From assembly GCF_029784135.1 (NCBI RefSeq), contig NC_073744.1, positions 69,601,093 through 69,665,092 on the forward strand: a stretch of DNA of 64,000 bases. Direction: 5' to 3'. This DNA is from Toxorhynchites rutilus septentrionalis (Eukaryota > Arthropoda > Insecta > Diptera > Culicidae). A model generated the notes under the pieces. The model was not told where the DNA came from. It was given only the letters and a program-made list of their open reading frames with translations, and ran no database searches. The position numbers were made by a program, and so were the translations under genes. This document shows positions 21,319 to 32,542 of this stretch, piece by piece; the first letter of the stretch is position 1; each line of letters begins with the position of its first letter.

Positions 21319-23028
21319 AGTGTATTCATAATGTATATTCAATAATTTTTTAATGTGTAGTTTTTTTCAGAATTATTATCTATAACTTTGCCAAACACAC
21401 CGTTTTGATCAAATAACCCGTTTTGGTGTCATAGTCTATTTTTTGAAATGATATCAGTTCTGCAAAAGCCTTTTTCAAAAATTAGTTGTGAACTAATACC
21501 GCAAAATGGCATCGTACCTAGTGCCAAACAAGTTGGCAAAGTTTCAACTAAATCAAAAATATGAAATTAAAACGGTTTCTTTGATGGGTAACAAAAGTAA
21601 CAAACATTCAATTCGAAGTTGCTATTATTGCTTTAAAAAAAAGGTCCATCCCACGTGGACATTTAAAGTTAATCAGTTTAGGATTTGATTTATGCCAGGC
21701 ATTGTATGGTGGATATGTATTAACAGCTTCCATTGCTAACTACAGCATCGTTTATTGCATTCATCATTACATTAGTGTTCGTTAATTGCTTCTCATTTTT
21801 TATGAACAAATCATTTCCGACAAAGATAACACCGTAATTAGTGGTAATAAAACATACCATGAATGCACATGGTTCCACGAACAACTATTTTCAATTGCTA
21901 TCTAAAAATCATCACGATAAATACGTACATCGTCCTTGTAGCGTATATCCCTGTTTCAATCTCGCTACCCTCAGCTGCAATATGACAGTTTGTCCTCCGG
22001 TGTCATGTGTTGCAGTTGCTTCTGCTGCCCTCGAGTTCTCCCTACTACAACTACGCAGAATGTCACGGCGCGGCTTCGGTTTACTCCTGCACGTAGGATC
22101 ATCGTGTTAAACTATTTAAATTAATAAAGGATGAAATTGAAACTCCTGTGCCACAGCGTGTGAAAATTCGTGCACGCCGTTTACATGTGGAGAGCATCGC
22201 TTCCACATGCTGCGGGGGATGAACATGCGGTTGCTTTCGTACCTGGTTATAGCATCTATCCAGATGTCGTGTACCACCCATTCAACTGACACTCCCCTCG
22301 GCCAAAAGAAGAGTATATGTTTCGCCTCTGCCATTCGCTATTCCCCCTCGGGTTCAAACTCGAGAGCTTCTTGGGTTCGCGATATAATCCAGAATCCCTG
22401 GATGTTTATATAATAACATATTCTCGGATGACCTCTCCATTCGAAACCGCTCCCCTCCCCGACCTAAACGACCCGCGCGAGGTACTCCAGCGATGTATGT
22501 GCGAAGATAACCGGGACGTGCAAAGCTCGCATAATGGCAGTTGTAAATCGCAATTACGCTGTGGTTTTGTACTGTGATTTACTCGGTTATACGCGTGTGT
22601 TACGTTGTGTGCAACAAATTAACTCCCCCCAACGCGATGCTAAACTCGTGCAGAGATCCGGGATTAGGATATAATCATTCTCGCTGTACCCTTCCAACCC
22701 CGGCTAGCCTATCGTCAGCAATTCGAGACTGAAGTGGCTGATCGGTAGCTTTTGAAATTATTCGTTTCGAGTTGTATACTCGGTGTGGAAGAGATTTGTT
22801 CCTAGTAGGTTTTTGTAATTTGATAGGTTAATTTATTCACCGTCTGCAGAGCTGAACTTCCCTTCGAAAATTAAATTTAGTTCCTATATAACTAACATTA
22901 AAAATTCAACAAAAATAAACAACAAATGCAATAAACATAACTATGATAATTCGAGAAGGAAGCTCACAAACTTCAAGGAGTGGACGATTAGGGATAGAAC
23001 AGAATAGTGGCAAATAAATAGGGAACAT
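21319..23028. other. apparently single-copy DNA, no gene recognised
   Basis: I find no match to repeats elsewhere in the window. A somewhat G+C-richer part spans about 21950-22730. Its frames (21841-22110 plus; 22099-22334 minus; 22317-22577 plus) overlap and lack domains or splice context. This is the best place in the left half to look for host exons. Confidence 0.4.
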
Positions 23029-23041
23029 AAAGTAGTACATA

Positions 23042-23318
23042 TGTGCTCCCGTGGCCGAGTGGTTAGCGTCAAACCTAACATGCCGGGGGTTCGGGTTCGA
23101 TTCCCGTTCTGGTCGGGGAAATTTTTCTTCAAAGAAATTTCCTCTGACTTGCACTGTGGTCACGCGTATTCTAGAGCTTGCCACTCAGAATGCATTCAAG
23201 GCGTGTTATTTGACATAGAAATCTCAAATAAGTACTAATGAAAATGACGCAAGTGATACTACGTTGAGACGGCGGAGTTCCTCTAGGAACGTTAGTGCCA
23301 TTGAAGAAGAAGAAGAAG
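23042..23318 (+). mobile_element. tRNA-derived SINE (family A), best-preserved copy
   Basis: Box A TGGCCGAGTGGTTAGCG and box B GGTTCGATTCC (23094-23104) are intact, and the copy ends in a GAA triplet tail. The 13-bp duplication AAAGTAGTACATA / AAAGTAGTGCATA flanks it (23029-23041 and 23319-23331). It is inserted directly beside the TA and terminal repeat of a Tc1-like fragment. Confidence 0.9.
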
Positions 23319-23331
23319 AAAGTAGTGCATA

Positions 23332-23465
23332 CACTCTGTCCAACTTCTACAAAACCACCCTGATTCTATTTCGTTGCAACACACACACACATTTAGAATT
23401 TCAACAAGATACATTCATACATTGTTGAATGCTTAGATTGGAAATATTGAACTTGTTAAGCAACA
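23332..23465 (-). mobile_element. Tc1-like element (family A) 3'-end fragment
   Basis: CACTCTGTCCAACTTCTA and the following ~130 bp match, in reverse, the right end of the element at 34021-35690, including ATACATTCATACATTGTTGA. It has no coding sequence. Confidence 0.75.
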
Positions 23466-24384
23466 TTGAAAATATATTTTTATCAGTGTAACGCGTTTAT
23501 TTTGCTTGTCGATGCTACTGTCATTCATTCGACGGCAAACAAATTTACAACTGTGTTCATTCATATTCATTCTGTGCTCTCTGAGCTTTCCTCAAAGCTC
23601 GAGTCATGAGAATTCATTCACATTTATTCATTGCCATTGAATTGTCAGGAATGTTGTGACTGTTCATTTTCAGTATCCCGATATGTGTGTGATTTTCTCA
23701 TTGAGTCAGTGCCTTGCTTATTCAGTTGTTTTTGAAGTTACTCCGAGAGGGCAACGCAAATCGGTGGCGCAAGCGGAAATGCCAACAAAAGAGCAAGATC
23801 TGCATGCACACTCACAGCTAAGGATTGCTTAGGCTTGGACGGCGAGGGGGCATTCTGCAGAATCGATCCAAGCAGCGAATGCAAACTGTGTCAGCCAAAG
23901 CTGGATGTTGGCAATTTCATCCGCTAATCCTATAGCATAGTTTGATCCGTTTGCAAAAGGAAGCTCGAAATATTCCCATTGCGGTTGTGTCTTGGACACC
24001 ACCATTTTATGTTCGTGTGTTCAGAATTTAAAAAGAATTAAATGTTTGAAATTTGAGTCAAGACGGTATTTTTTACATCGGAATTCTTCTTTCGAAGCAT
24101 TTCTGACACATGGATTTGGAACTGCATATTCACTATGTAAAATGAAAGCAATTTAACTGAGACGGAAACCTTGCATGCTTGAACAATTTAATTTATTGTC
24201 ACTATTATGAGCATTCTGTACTTTCTTATCTTCCTCAATGAATTTCTCCGTTTCGTCAGTGTCCGAGAACGATGCTGATAGTGAATGAACTGGTATGTTA
24301 ATGTCAATGAATGACGAAACTAGGGATATTTTGTTTTGCTCACATTCCGTGAACGCAGAACAGAACGAAAAACAGAATGAAAAA
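23466..24384. other. no gene recognised
   Basis: A+T-rich, without repeats shared in the window apart from a doubtful HBR 5'-end-like TTGCGGTTGTGTCTTGG at 23976. It has no supported coding frame. Confidence 0.4.
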
Positions 24385-25748
24385 CAGGAAGTGGGTTATA
24401 TCTATGGTATAATCGCAAGGGTGACGTAGGACTATCGTTGATTTAGAGATCATTATGTGAAGTTGAATCTAAATCCATTCTGAATGAATGAATGAATGAA
24501 TATTTGGGAGACTTCGAAAACGAGAGCGTTACGTTGGAGGCACAAGGTTTTATGCATCCAATATAGGATACGAAAAACCTTGTTCTGAAGAATAATCTTC
24601 AGAAGCTAACATGCTAACTGTACTTGATTGACAAATCACAAACCCAAATGTATTTGATCACAGTGTTACATGGAAAGAAAACATTCAAATAAACTCTTTA
24701 ACATGAATATATTTTGAAAATTCCCAGAGGAACTGGCAGATTATTTTCAGTAACGATTAGATATTTCCACATTTTCCTCGATACTGGAAGCCCACCAGTG
24801 GTTAATGCCAACTCGATAACCACCTGTTAATAGCACTTGATTGAAACATATTTGGTCACAGTGTTACATGGATAGAAAACATTCAATTAAACTCTTTCAC
24901 ATGAATATATTCTGAAAATTCCCAAAGGAACTGGCAGATTATTTTCCAGCAATGATTAGATCTTTCCGGAACTTTCTCGATGCTGAATGGCATCCAAACG
25001 GAAAGAGTTCTGCGCGTGTATGTGTCGATCCTTCGCCGTCCACCTCCTCCAGCACGTTAGGCAACGATGTTGTCTTGTCGATGTCCTCACGAAAAATGAA
25101 TGTGTCTCACCACCAGAATATCGCTTAAGTATGCTTTTTGTGTGTGATTGAATCGAGAGAAGGTGTGGTTTACGATGGCAATTTGGAAGGCAAACTAGAG
25201 GGGAATGAACTCTCTGAGCTCGGAACTTTCGGCGACTGAGCAATAATCGATTGCGGGCGCATACAATATTGGATACGGAAATATCCTACTGATGGGGAAG
25301 AATAATCTTCTGAAGCTATCCTGTTAATTGCGATTGATTGAAAAACCACAAAACCAAATGTATTTGATCACAGTGTTACATGGAAAGAAAACATTCAAAT
25401 AAACTCTTTAACATGAATATATTTTGAAAATTCCCAAAGGAACTGGCAGATTATTTTCAGTAACGATTAGATATTTCCACATTTTCCTCGATACTGGAAG
25501 CCCATCAGTGGTTAATGCCAACTCGATAACCACCTGTTAATAGCACTTGATAGAAACATATTTGGTCACAGTGTTACATGGATAGAAAACATTCAATTAA
25601 ACTCTTTCACATGAATATATTTTGAAAATTCCCAGAGGAACTGGCAGATTATTTTCAGTAACGATTAGTTATTTCCACATTTTCCTCGATACTGGAAGCC
25701 CACCAGTGGTTAATGCCAACTCGATAACCACCTGTTAATAGCACTTGC
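24385..25748 (+). repeat. hairpin-bounded repeat, type IV (3' part lost)
   Basis: It starts after an A-run with CAGGAAGTGGGTTATATC, TATGGTATAATCGCAAGG, GTGACGTAGGACTATCG. It contains several ~190-bp tandem units with TTTGATCACAGTGTTACATGG, GGAACTGGCAGATTATTTT and CCAGTGGTTAATGCCAACTC. The right end is lost at a decayed Tc1-like element. The same units in reverse orientation make up 28.55-29.82 kb. Confidence 0.75.
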
Positions 25749-25759
25749 TGTGATTGTGC

Positions 25760-26968
25760 GGTTTGGCGTTGGTTCATTTTCGGTTATTTCCAAGCACTGG
25801 ATTAAAGTATATTTAATGTTAATATCATTGAAAAGAGTTTGTATGATCAACGGATTTCTCGATATTTTTCCATGTTTCCGAAATTGCGACCTTGAGCTCT
25901 TCAATCGTGGTGTGCCGCTTTTCCCTCAGAGTAGATTCTGCGTACAAGGTTGAAGTCTGGAGTCTGGATTGATGTCTGGAGAGCGAGCAGGTCAGTCAAA
26001 AAAAATATGTTTTTGATCCTTAATCCATTGCTTAGTTTCCTTGCTGGTATGAATAGTAGCAATGTTTTGCTGGAATGTGATTTTTTTAGGTGACGATATC
26101 CATGCAAAAACGGTAGGAGAGAGGATTCCAGAACATGTATGTACTCCTTCAATCATGTGAAAGCTATCTTGAGCTTTCCGGTTGCCAACCAATAGGACCA
26201 TCCAAATTGAACTTTTTTTCGCCAGTGAAGATAACCTATACATTGAAGAACTTTTCGTTATGGTATATAGCAAAATGCATTGATTTGGAAACATTCTTTG
26301 TCACAACATACCATGTCTCATAATCGGTTCATGTGAGCTTTGGCAAAACTCAGACGTCTTCCGATGTGAGATGGTGTTAGATGAGGAGCTTTAAGTCCTC
26401 TTTACGTGGGAATTTTTTTTACCAAAACTTGACGAATTGTCTTCCGAGTAACATTTAAATTGAAATATTGCTTTATTTGCATAAGCGATTTTGAGGTATT
26501 CGAAGCTGTTCTGACTATTTCCCGCTTACCCCGGTCAGAGAGCTTCGATTTACGTGGAGCTCTCTCCTTTTTATCGTATCCTTGAGGATTCGCAAAAAAA
26601 TTGAGCACTACTTGATGGGATCGTCCAATCCGACGAGCAATTTCTCTGTTACCAACATTTTCTTGGTTAAATGCACCAATTTGCCTTTTTCTCTCTCCGT
26701 GAGCACTTTTCCCTTCGGCATTTTTCCAGATTTATTGATCAAAACGACTAAAACAACGGAAGATGTAACTGGTCTTATAGAAACTTGACACTTGAAAAAT
26801 ACAAAAGCATTCGTTTACGCTCAGCGCTTGCACACACACATATGGAAATCATGCAATTATGGTAGTCCTCAATACCCACACACTAGAATATAAATTGAAG
26901 CATTGTTTGTTTACAATGACAGCAAGCAGCAAGATCGTCATCTGGTCTTATAGAAGTTGGACAGAGTG
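25760..26968 (-). pseudogene. Tc1-like transposase (family A), decayed copy 2
   Basis: The 5' terminus on the minus strand is CACTCTGTCCAACTTCTATA, next to TA (26969-26970). An inner copy of the repeat lies at about 26760-26785. The transposase starts near 26721 (MPKGKVLTERER) and shows NPQGYDKKERAPRKSKLSDR, an HTH domain, then KKVQFGW and a C-terminal YAESTLREK block, with stops and frameshifts throughout. The 3' end of the element is missing. Confidence 0.8.
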
Positions 26969-27054
26969 TAGGCTAACCGAAAAAAAAAATGGAAACGGTG
27001 TATCTTGCTGTTATGTGATTAAGACCTGCGTATAATCCGCCAGAAAATCTTTTT

Positions 27055-27140
27055 TTTGCGTAGGACTTCGTCTTCCACTGAGGCTGCCAAATCAGAAAAC
27101 ATTTCAAAATTTTATGAAATAGCTTAAATTGTTTGTTTTG
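27055..27140 (-). repeat. hairpin-bounded repeat type II, 3'-end fragment
   Basis: The hairpin (GACGAAGTCCTACGC on the minus strand) and the adjoining CCAAATCAGAAAAC block match the 3' ends of other type II copies. The rest is absent. From 27140 to 27969 I see no gene. Confidence 0.5.
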
Positions 27141-27969
27141 TACATAATCAGGGAATGTACAAAACAAACAAAGCCCTTCCGAGCTATCACTAACGAGCAC
27201 CTAATGCGGCGGCGAAGTACAATACTTCTATACCATTGTAGAGAGGGGAAATATTGCAACTTTAATGCCGTTCTACACATAGCTATCCCATGTTACTTTT
27301 TGACAATTTTCACTTTTTTTCATAGAACGATGTTTTTATGCAGAATCTTCCGAAGAAACACAAAAAACTTATTGTTTGTTCCCAGCTTTTAAAAAAACAA
27401 CACCAGCCCAACTGTCTCATGTTTATATTCTAGGCATAACTGCCCCACCATGTATATTTTGTACATTTATAATAAATGAATCACAAGAATTTTATGTCAC
27501 GCTTCCAGCAGGACACATACACTCATTTATGATTTGGAATAACGAACTAATTCTCAAATAAATAATAAAATAGATCAACAGAACACGTGTACACCTTGTT
27601 AGCGAAAACGTAATAACAATGATCATTCCCTTCTTTATAAAACGACAAAAAAAACTTATTGTTTGTTCCCAGTATTCCAAAAACAACATTAAGTTCAATT
27701 GTCCCATTCCCATTCAAGGAATAAATTTTGAAATGAAATTCAATACCTGAGGTGAAGACTAGATGAAATATTCTTTTCCTTCTTCTTCGTACGTTTATTT
27801 ATTTTTAAATCTTTCGATTCAATCGTCTTCGGATTGATGAAATCATTCACCGCGTCGGTTTCCATACCGTTCGGCGGGGAGGACTTGTTATTTTTTGCAC
27901 ATTGTTATTGTTTTACGTGTTGCCAAAGGTTTGTTTTTATGCGTACCATAGTGATGTGTTTTTTTATTT
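27141..27969. other. no gene recognised
   Basis: A+T-rich DNA with two imperfect copies of a TTATTGTTTGTTCCCAG block (27367 and 27656). No coding frame is supported. Confidence 0.4.
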
Positions 27970-28013
27970 ACTAGCTGACCCGGCAAACTTCGTCTCGCCC
28001 AAAATTTTGTTTT

Positions 28014-30017
28014 GACGTAGGACTACGTCTTTCATTTCTATACCGGGGTGTAAAATCAAAGTTTCGAAAACGAAAGCGTTACGCCGGAGACCGAGATTTT
28101 GAGTATTAATAGCTCCTAAACAATTGAACGAAATGGTATGATAAACACTTCATTCGAAAGATAAAATGTCTACGCGTTCTATACTTGTTACTTTCTGATC
28201 CAAAAACTTGTTTCAATAGTCTTAAATTTGTTTTCAAAACAGGCTATTGAAATCACCAATCGGTATATAAGCGAGCGCCGCTTGGAAATCCACTCAGTTC
28301 TAATTGAACAGCGATTGGAGCATGTTGTCGCTGCTGTGGTGAAGCTCTTCATTTATCATGAAAGCGCGGATGAACGGTGTCACCAAGAGATTGTTTGTGC
28401 ACCTGGCCAGAAGGGAATCCATCAGGAGGAGAGTGATGCCACAAACGGTTCCCCGGGAAGATCTCGAAGCAGCCGCTACACACACACACACACACACATA
28501 CACGCGCGGAATTCTTTCCGTTTGGATGCCGTTCAGCATCGAGAAAGATCCGGAAAATAATCTGCCAGTTCCTCTGGGAATTTAAAAATACATTCATGTG
28601 AAAGAGTTTATTTCGATGTTTTCTATCCATATAACACTGTGACCAAATATTTTTCAATCAAGTGCCATTAACAGATGGTTATCGAGTTAGCATTAACCAC
28701 TGGTGGGCTTCCAGTATCGAGGAAAATGTGGAAATATCTTTTTAGTTTATTTTAATGTTTTCTATCCATGTAACACTGTGACCAAATACATGCTTCTGAA
28801 GATTATTCTTCTCCATCAGTAGGAAGGAAGGAAGGAAGGTATTGTATTATAGAGACTTTAAACTTTTGCAGTTCATTCGTCTCTAGCCTTGAGAAAGGCC
28901 CTTTGAAAACTCTACTCTACTTTACTCCAGCGCTACCACCTCCGCCCTCTTGCCTTGAGAAAGGCACTCGATCCCTCGCCGTCCAGCTCGTCCAGCAACG
29001 ATGTTGTCCAGTCGGTGTCCACACAAAGAATGATCAGTAGGATATTTCCGTTTCCAATATTGTATGCGCCCGCAATCGATTATTGCTCTGTCGCCGAAAG
29101 TTCCGAGCTCAGAGAGTTCATTCCCCTCTAGTTTGCCTTCCAAATTGCCATCGTAAACCACGCCTTCTCTCGATTCAATAACGCAAAAAAAGCATACTAA
29201 AGCAATATTCTGGTGGTGAGACGCAATCATTTTTCGTGAGGACATCGACAAGACAACATCGTTGATGGGGGTGCTGGACGGCGAAGGATCGAGATCTGCC
29301 CTGAAACGCAAGCAGTTTGTTTGAACCTGTGAAGGAGCACAGAGAAGCCGATGCTTCAGGAGAAGAGAAGGTGACCATCGGAGCAGCCGCTACACACACA
29401 CACATACACGCACGGAATTCTTACCGTTTGGATGCCATTCAGCATCGAGAAAGATCCGGAAAATAATCTGCCAGTTCCTCTGGGAATTGAAAAATACATT
29501 CATGTGAATAAGTTTATTTGAATGTTTTCTATCTATGTAACACTGTGACCAAATATGTTTCAATCAAGTGCTATTAACAGATAGTTATCGAGTTAGCATT
29601 AACCACTGGTGGGCTTCCAGTATCGAGGAAAATGTGGAAATATCTAATCGTTACTGAAAATAATCTGCCAGTTCCTCTGGGAATTTAAAATTACATTCAT
29701 GTGAATGAGTTCATTTTAATGTTTTCTATCCATGTAACACTGTGACCAAATACATTTGGTTTTGTGATTTTTCAATCAATCGCAATTAACTTCTGAAGCT
29801 TCTGAAGATTATTCTTCCCCATCAGTAGGATATTTCCGAATCCAATATTGGATGCATAAAAACTTGTGCCTCCAACGTAACGCTCTCGTTTTCGAAGTTC
29901 TCCAAATATTCTTTCATTCAGAATGAATTCAGATTCAACTTCAAACAAATGATCTCTAAATCAACGATAGTCGTACGTCACCCTTGCGGTTATACCATAG
30001 ATATAACCCACTTCCTG
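28014..30017 (-). repeat. hairpin-bounded repeat, type IV, complete
   Basis: On the minus strand it starts CAGGAAGTGGGTTATATC (30017 leftward) and ends with GACGTAGTCCTACGTC (28014-28029) plus AAAA. Subterminal inverted repeats CGAAAACGAAAGCGTTACG (28067) and CGTAACGCTCTCGTTTTCG (29877) add a long fold-back. Inside are tandem ~190-bp units, CA microsatellites, a GAGAC...GTCTC module (28852-28885) and a histone-like promoter. Open frames within are not conserved between copies. Confidence 0.8.
28250..28300 (+). promoter_or_regulatory. histone-like core promoter inside type IV repeat
   Basis: CACCAATCGG (CCAAT) is followed by TATATAAG (28264-28271) and the arthropod initiator TCAGT (28294-28298), 32 bp from the TATA start. 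A downstream frame (28358 onward) reads NGVTKRLFVHLARRESIRRR, reminiscent of the H4 motif ITKPAIRRLARRGG but diverged. Confidence 0.45.
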
Positions 30018-30899
30018 TTTTTTGTTATCACATCCGCGTTTTCCTACTAAGCGCACATTCATGGGTCAAATCGCTGAACTGTTCATTGATCGATCTTCCA
30101 ATCAACCCTTTAAAACTATTTTTTACTATAAAATTTCAGTACTTCTACCAAAACTTGACATTATAATTTCAAATTATTTTCAGACATAATTCTAGTGTGA
30201 TTTTTCATCCACTTGCAAATAACATGTTTCTCCGTTCAATGGAATAGATGTTTGATACAGAAAATATGATAGAATGAAGACAGTCCTAAATCGGACAATT
30301 CCTTTCTCGAGTTTTGCTCTTATTAACACATTCGGCGATCCATTTTCATTTATATAGATAGAAGACGATATAGGAGTGCGTTTTATCACATTAAAAACCA
30401 TTTCCACTTTCGAACGAAGATCAATTTCGTTACCGCAAACATCAAATGGACCTACAACGCTTGTCAATATGACGAACTACCACAGAAACGTTTATCGATC
30501 CCTAAAACCTGTATATGCTGAGTTTGATTCCATTTGTTTGATTAGTTCTCGAGTTGTTCAGCACCCTCCCCCCTCTTTAGAAAGGGGAAAGGAGTATCAA
30601 AACACCATAAAAACATTTATTGCTCCCTAAAACCTCCATATGCCAAATTTGCTTCGATTTGCTCGATTCGTTCTCGAGTTATGCAGAAATTTGTGTTTCA
30701 TTTCTATGGCACCTTACAAAGGTGGGTGGAGTGTTGAACCACCTTAGAAATGTTTCTTGCCCCCTAAAATCTCAACATGCCAAATTTGGTTCCGTTTGCC
30801 TGATTAGCTCTTGAATTATGCAGAAATGTATGCTTCATTTGTATGGCAGAAACAAATCCTACATTCTTTTTTTGTTCTTACATGTTTTCCCATTAGTTA

Positions 30900-31180
30900 C
30901 GCTTTCGTTACATTGGTTTCGTATTCAGTTAAGACACTATTTCGGTACGACGCATAGTTTTTGAGATACAAATTATTAAAAATTTCTCTTACTAAATTCG
31001 ATGCGCCCTTTTCAAAAGTTACACTTGAGTCAAAAAAATCCCAAATGCTGTGGAAAACTCATATTTCCTCAAACCAAAAAGGAATACAAACTTTCGTTCG
31101 AATAAAAAATACAAGTTTTTAAAATCTGCATTTTTAGTTCGATTTCATTTGGAATTGCACAATAATTTGCCTTTGGCTTG
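30900..31180. repeat. single arm of the 61-63 kb fold-back repeat
   Basis: The sequence matches the arms at 61.58-61.87 and 62.44-62.72 kb (GACACTATTTCGGTA, AAATGCTGTGGAAAACT, TTTCATTTGGAATTGCAC). Here it is a solitary arm with no inverted partner. Confidence 0.6.
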
Positions 31181-31318
31181 TTTGTCAAAAGTTGCTAATG
31201 TCCAGAGCTCAATCATTGCTTTGACTTTTGTAAACTATTATTAGCCAGACAATGTTGAATTTATTTGTTCCTGTGTTGCGATGGCTTCTGTTATTGACTC
31301 TTACCTGGTAAACATAAA

Positions 31319-31723
31319 TTATGCGTGCTCTCTGAAGCATAATATTTTGAATGAGCGGTTAACCATTCCATCAGAGCTTACTTCCAATGCGACCACTGCA
31401 TCTGCTTGGTACGCGAAGTTGAACGATCGAAACCTTCTCGCTTGTCTGTGTGCTAATATTATATGCAGATAAGCGTGCGGATCCTCTAGCTGGCATGAAT
31501 ATGGAGGACCAAGAAGACCTTGAAGAAGCATTGTGAATACTTTACACCGCTCCTTTCGGCGTTCGTTTCGTTCTGCAGACGTAAATATACACTCAGGAAC
31601 CGAATGGTGGATCATAAAGGCACAGGATGTGGCCACCCTCTGGCAGGCAGATATCGCACATAGGGGGAGCTTCATTGCGACGACGAGGTTCTTATCTCCA
31701 ATCAAAGGAAAATATGTATGCAT
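31319..31723 (-). other. unrecognised 134-codon open frame
   Basis: This frame lies in a stretch with better G+C content than its surroundings and without repeats I can match. I see no domain, signal peptide or motif. The plus strand also holds a 63-codon frame (31281-31472), so neither can be preferred. It may be host exon, old retroelement or chance. Confidence 0.2.
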
Positions 31724-31739
31724 TGACGTACCTAATTGA

Positions 31740-32542
31740 TGCGTATGATTAGAGTGGTTGCTAGTTGGTTCTCTTATCTTCTAGCGTGTGATATCTACAT
31801 TAATCCTAGCATCGTATGCGAGACTTGGCAAAGTAAATGAATGTTGCTCATTTTTGATGTGCTACAAAGATCCTTTTCAATTTATTACTCAAGCCAGAGT
31901 TTCGACAGCGTTCGAATATTGAAGCTGTAAAGCTAACGATGCAGATTACTATTTTTAATGCTGAGAAGAAGAAAATAAATTCATAACATTTTCGAGCTAG
32001 ACCTAAACCGGTAGAGAAAACATCATCAAAAATGCTTTTTCGTGTGCTGAAGGGTGAAATGAACAAATTAAAGCACCTTTTTCAATAGTTTTGAAATGTT
32101 TGTAAGTATAGGAGTAGATATCTTTTTCTCTAAGACTGAACGTCAGCTTCCAAAGGAAGTACATAGATCCCATCTCCACTCGTTGATTTTTCGCGATGTT
32201 ACACCATTCCAATAATCACCACCATACCCATCATCTATATCTCCATCTCACTAGCCCTACTGCTGCTGTTGCTGCCATCAATACTGGCAGCACCAGACAT
32301 ATTTTCCTCACTCTTTATTGGACATCAATCTTCCGAGGATATATTCTTGAAAGTCTAAACTTCAGAAATATGAAGAAAAATATTTTTTTTCTAAACTAGA
32401 ACACCCCATGAGAGACGGTGCGATGTTCTGTTTTATTTTCATCAAGGGACTAAAAAATGTCCCAACATATTTTTCAAGTACCGGTAAACTGTCATGAAGC
32501 AGCCGGAAGGGTGTCAATGTATTTTTGTTAGCTAGATGATTA
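31740..32542. other. no gene recognised
   Basis: A+T-rich with a short CAC/ATC-rich patch at about 32210-32280. No supported coding frame. Confidence 0.4.

Larger units (their letters stand above)
27970..30850 (+). mobile_element. second ACTAGCTGACCC element, split by a type IV repeat
   Basis: It starts ACTAGCTGACCCGGCAAACT (27970-28009) and resumes at about 30018 with GTTATCACATCCGCG, matching 10204 onward in the first copy. It then runs through the C-rich/G-rich modules (30550-30840). Its TATATA end is missing. The gap is filled exactly by the type IV repeat. Confidence 0.7.

Noticed and set aside
23042..23130. tRNA gene suggested by box A and box B
   Set aside because: The same head is present in several copies joined to a conserved non-tRNA body, triplet tail and target duplications, so it is a SINE head and not a functional tRNA.
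24640..25750. CRISPR array suggested by regularly spaced repeats
   Set aside because: Units are ~190 bp, imperfect, occur in a eukaryotic transposon-rich context and lack short direct repeats with unique spacers.
28922..29311. 129-codon minus frame in the type IV repeat
   Set aside because: No recognised domain, and its counterpart at 25.0-25.2 kb is broken.
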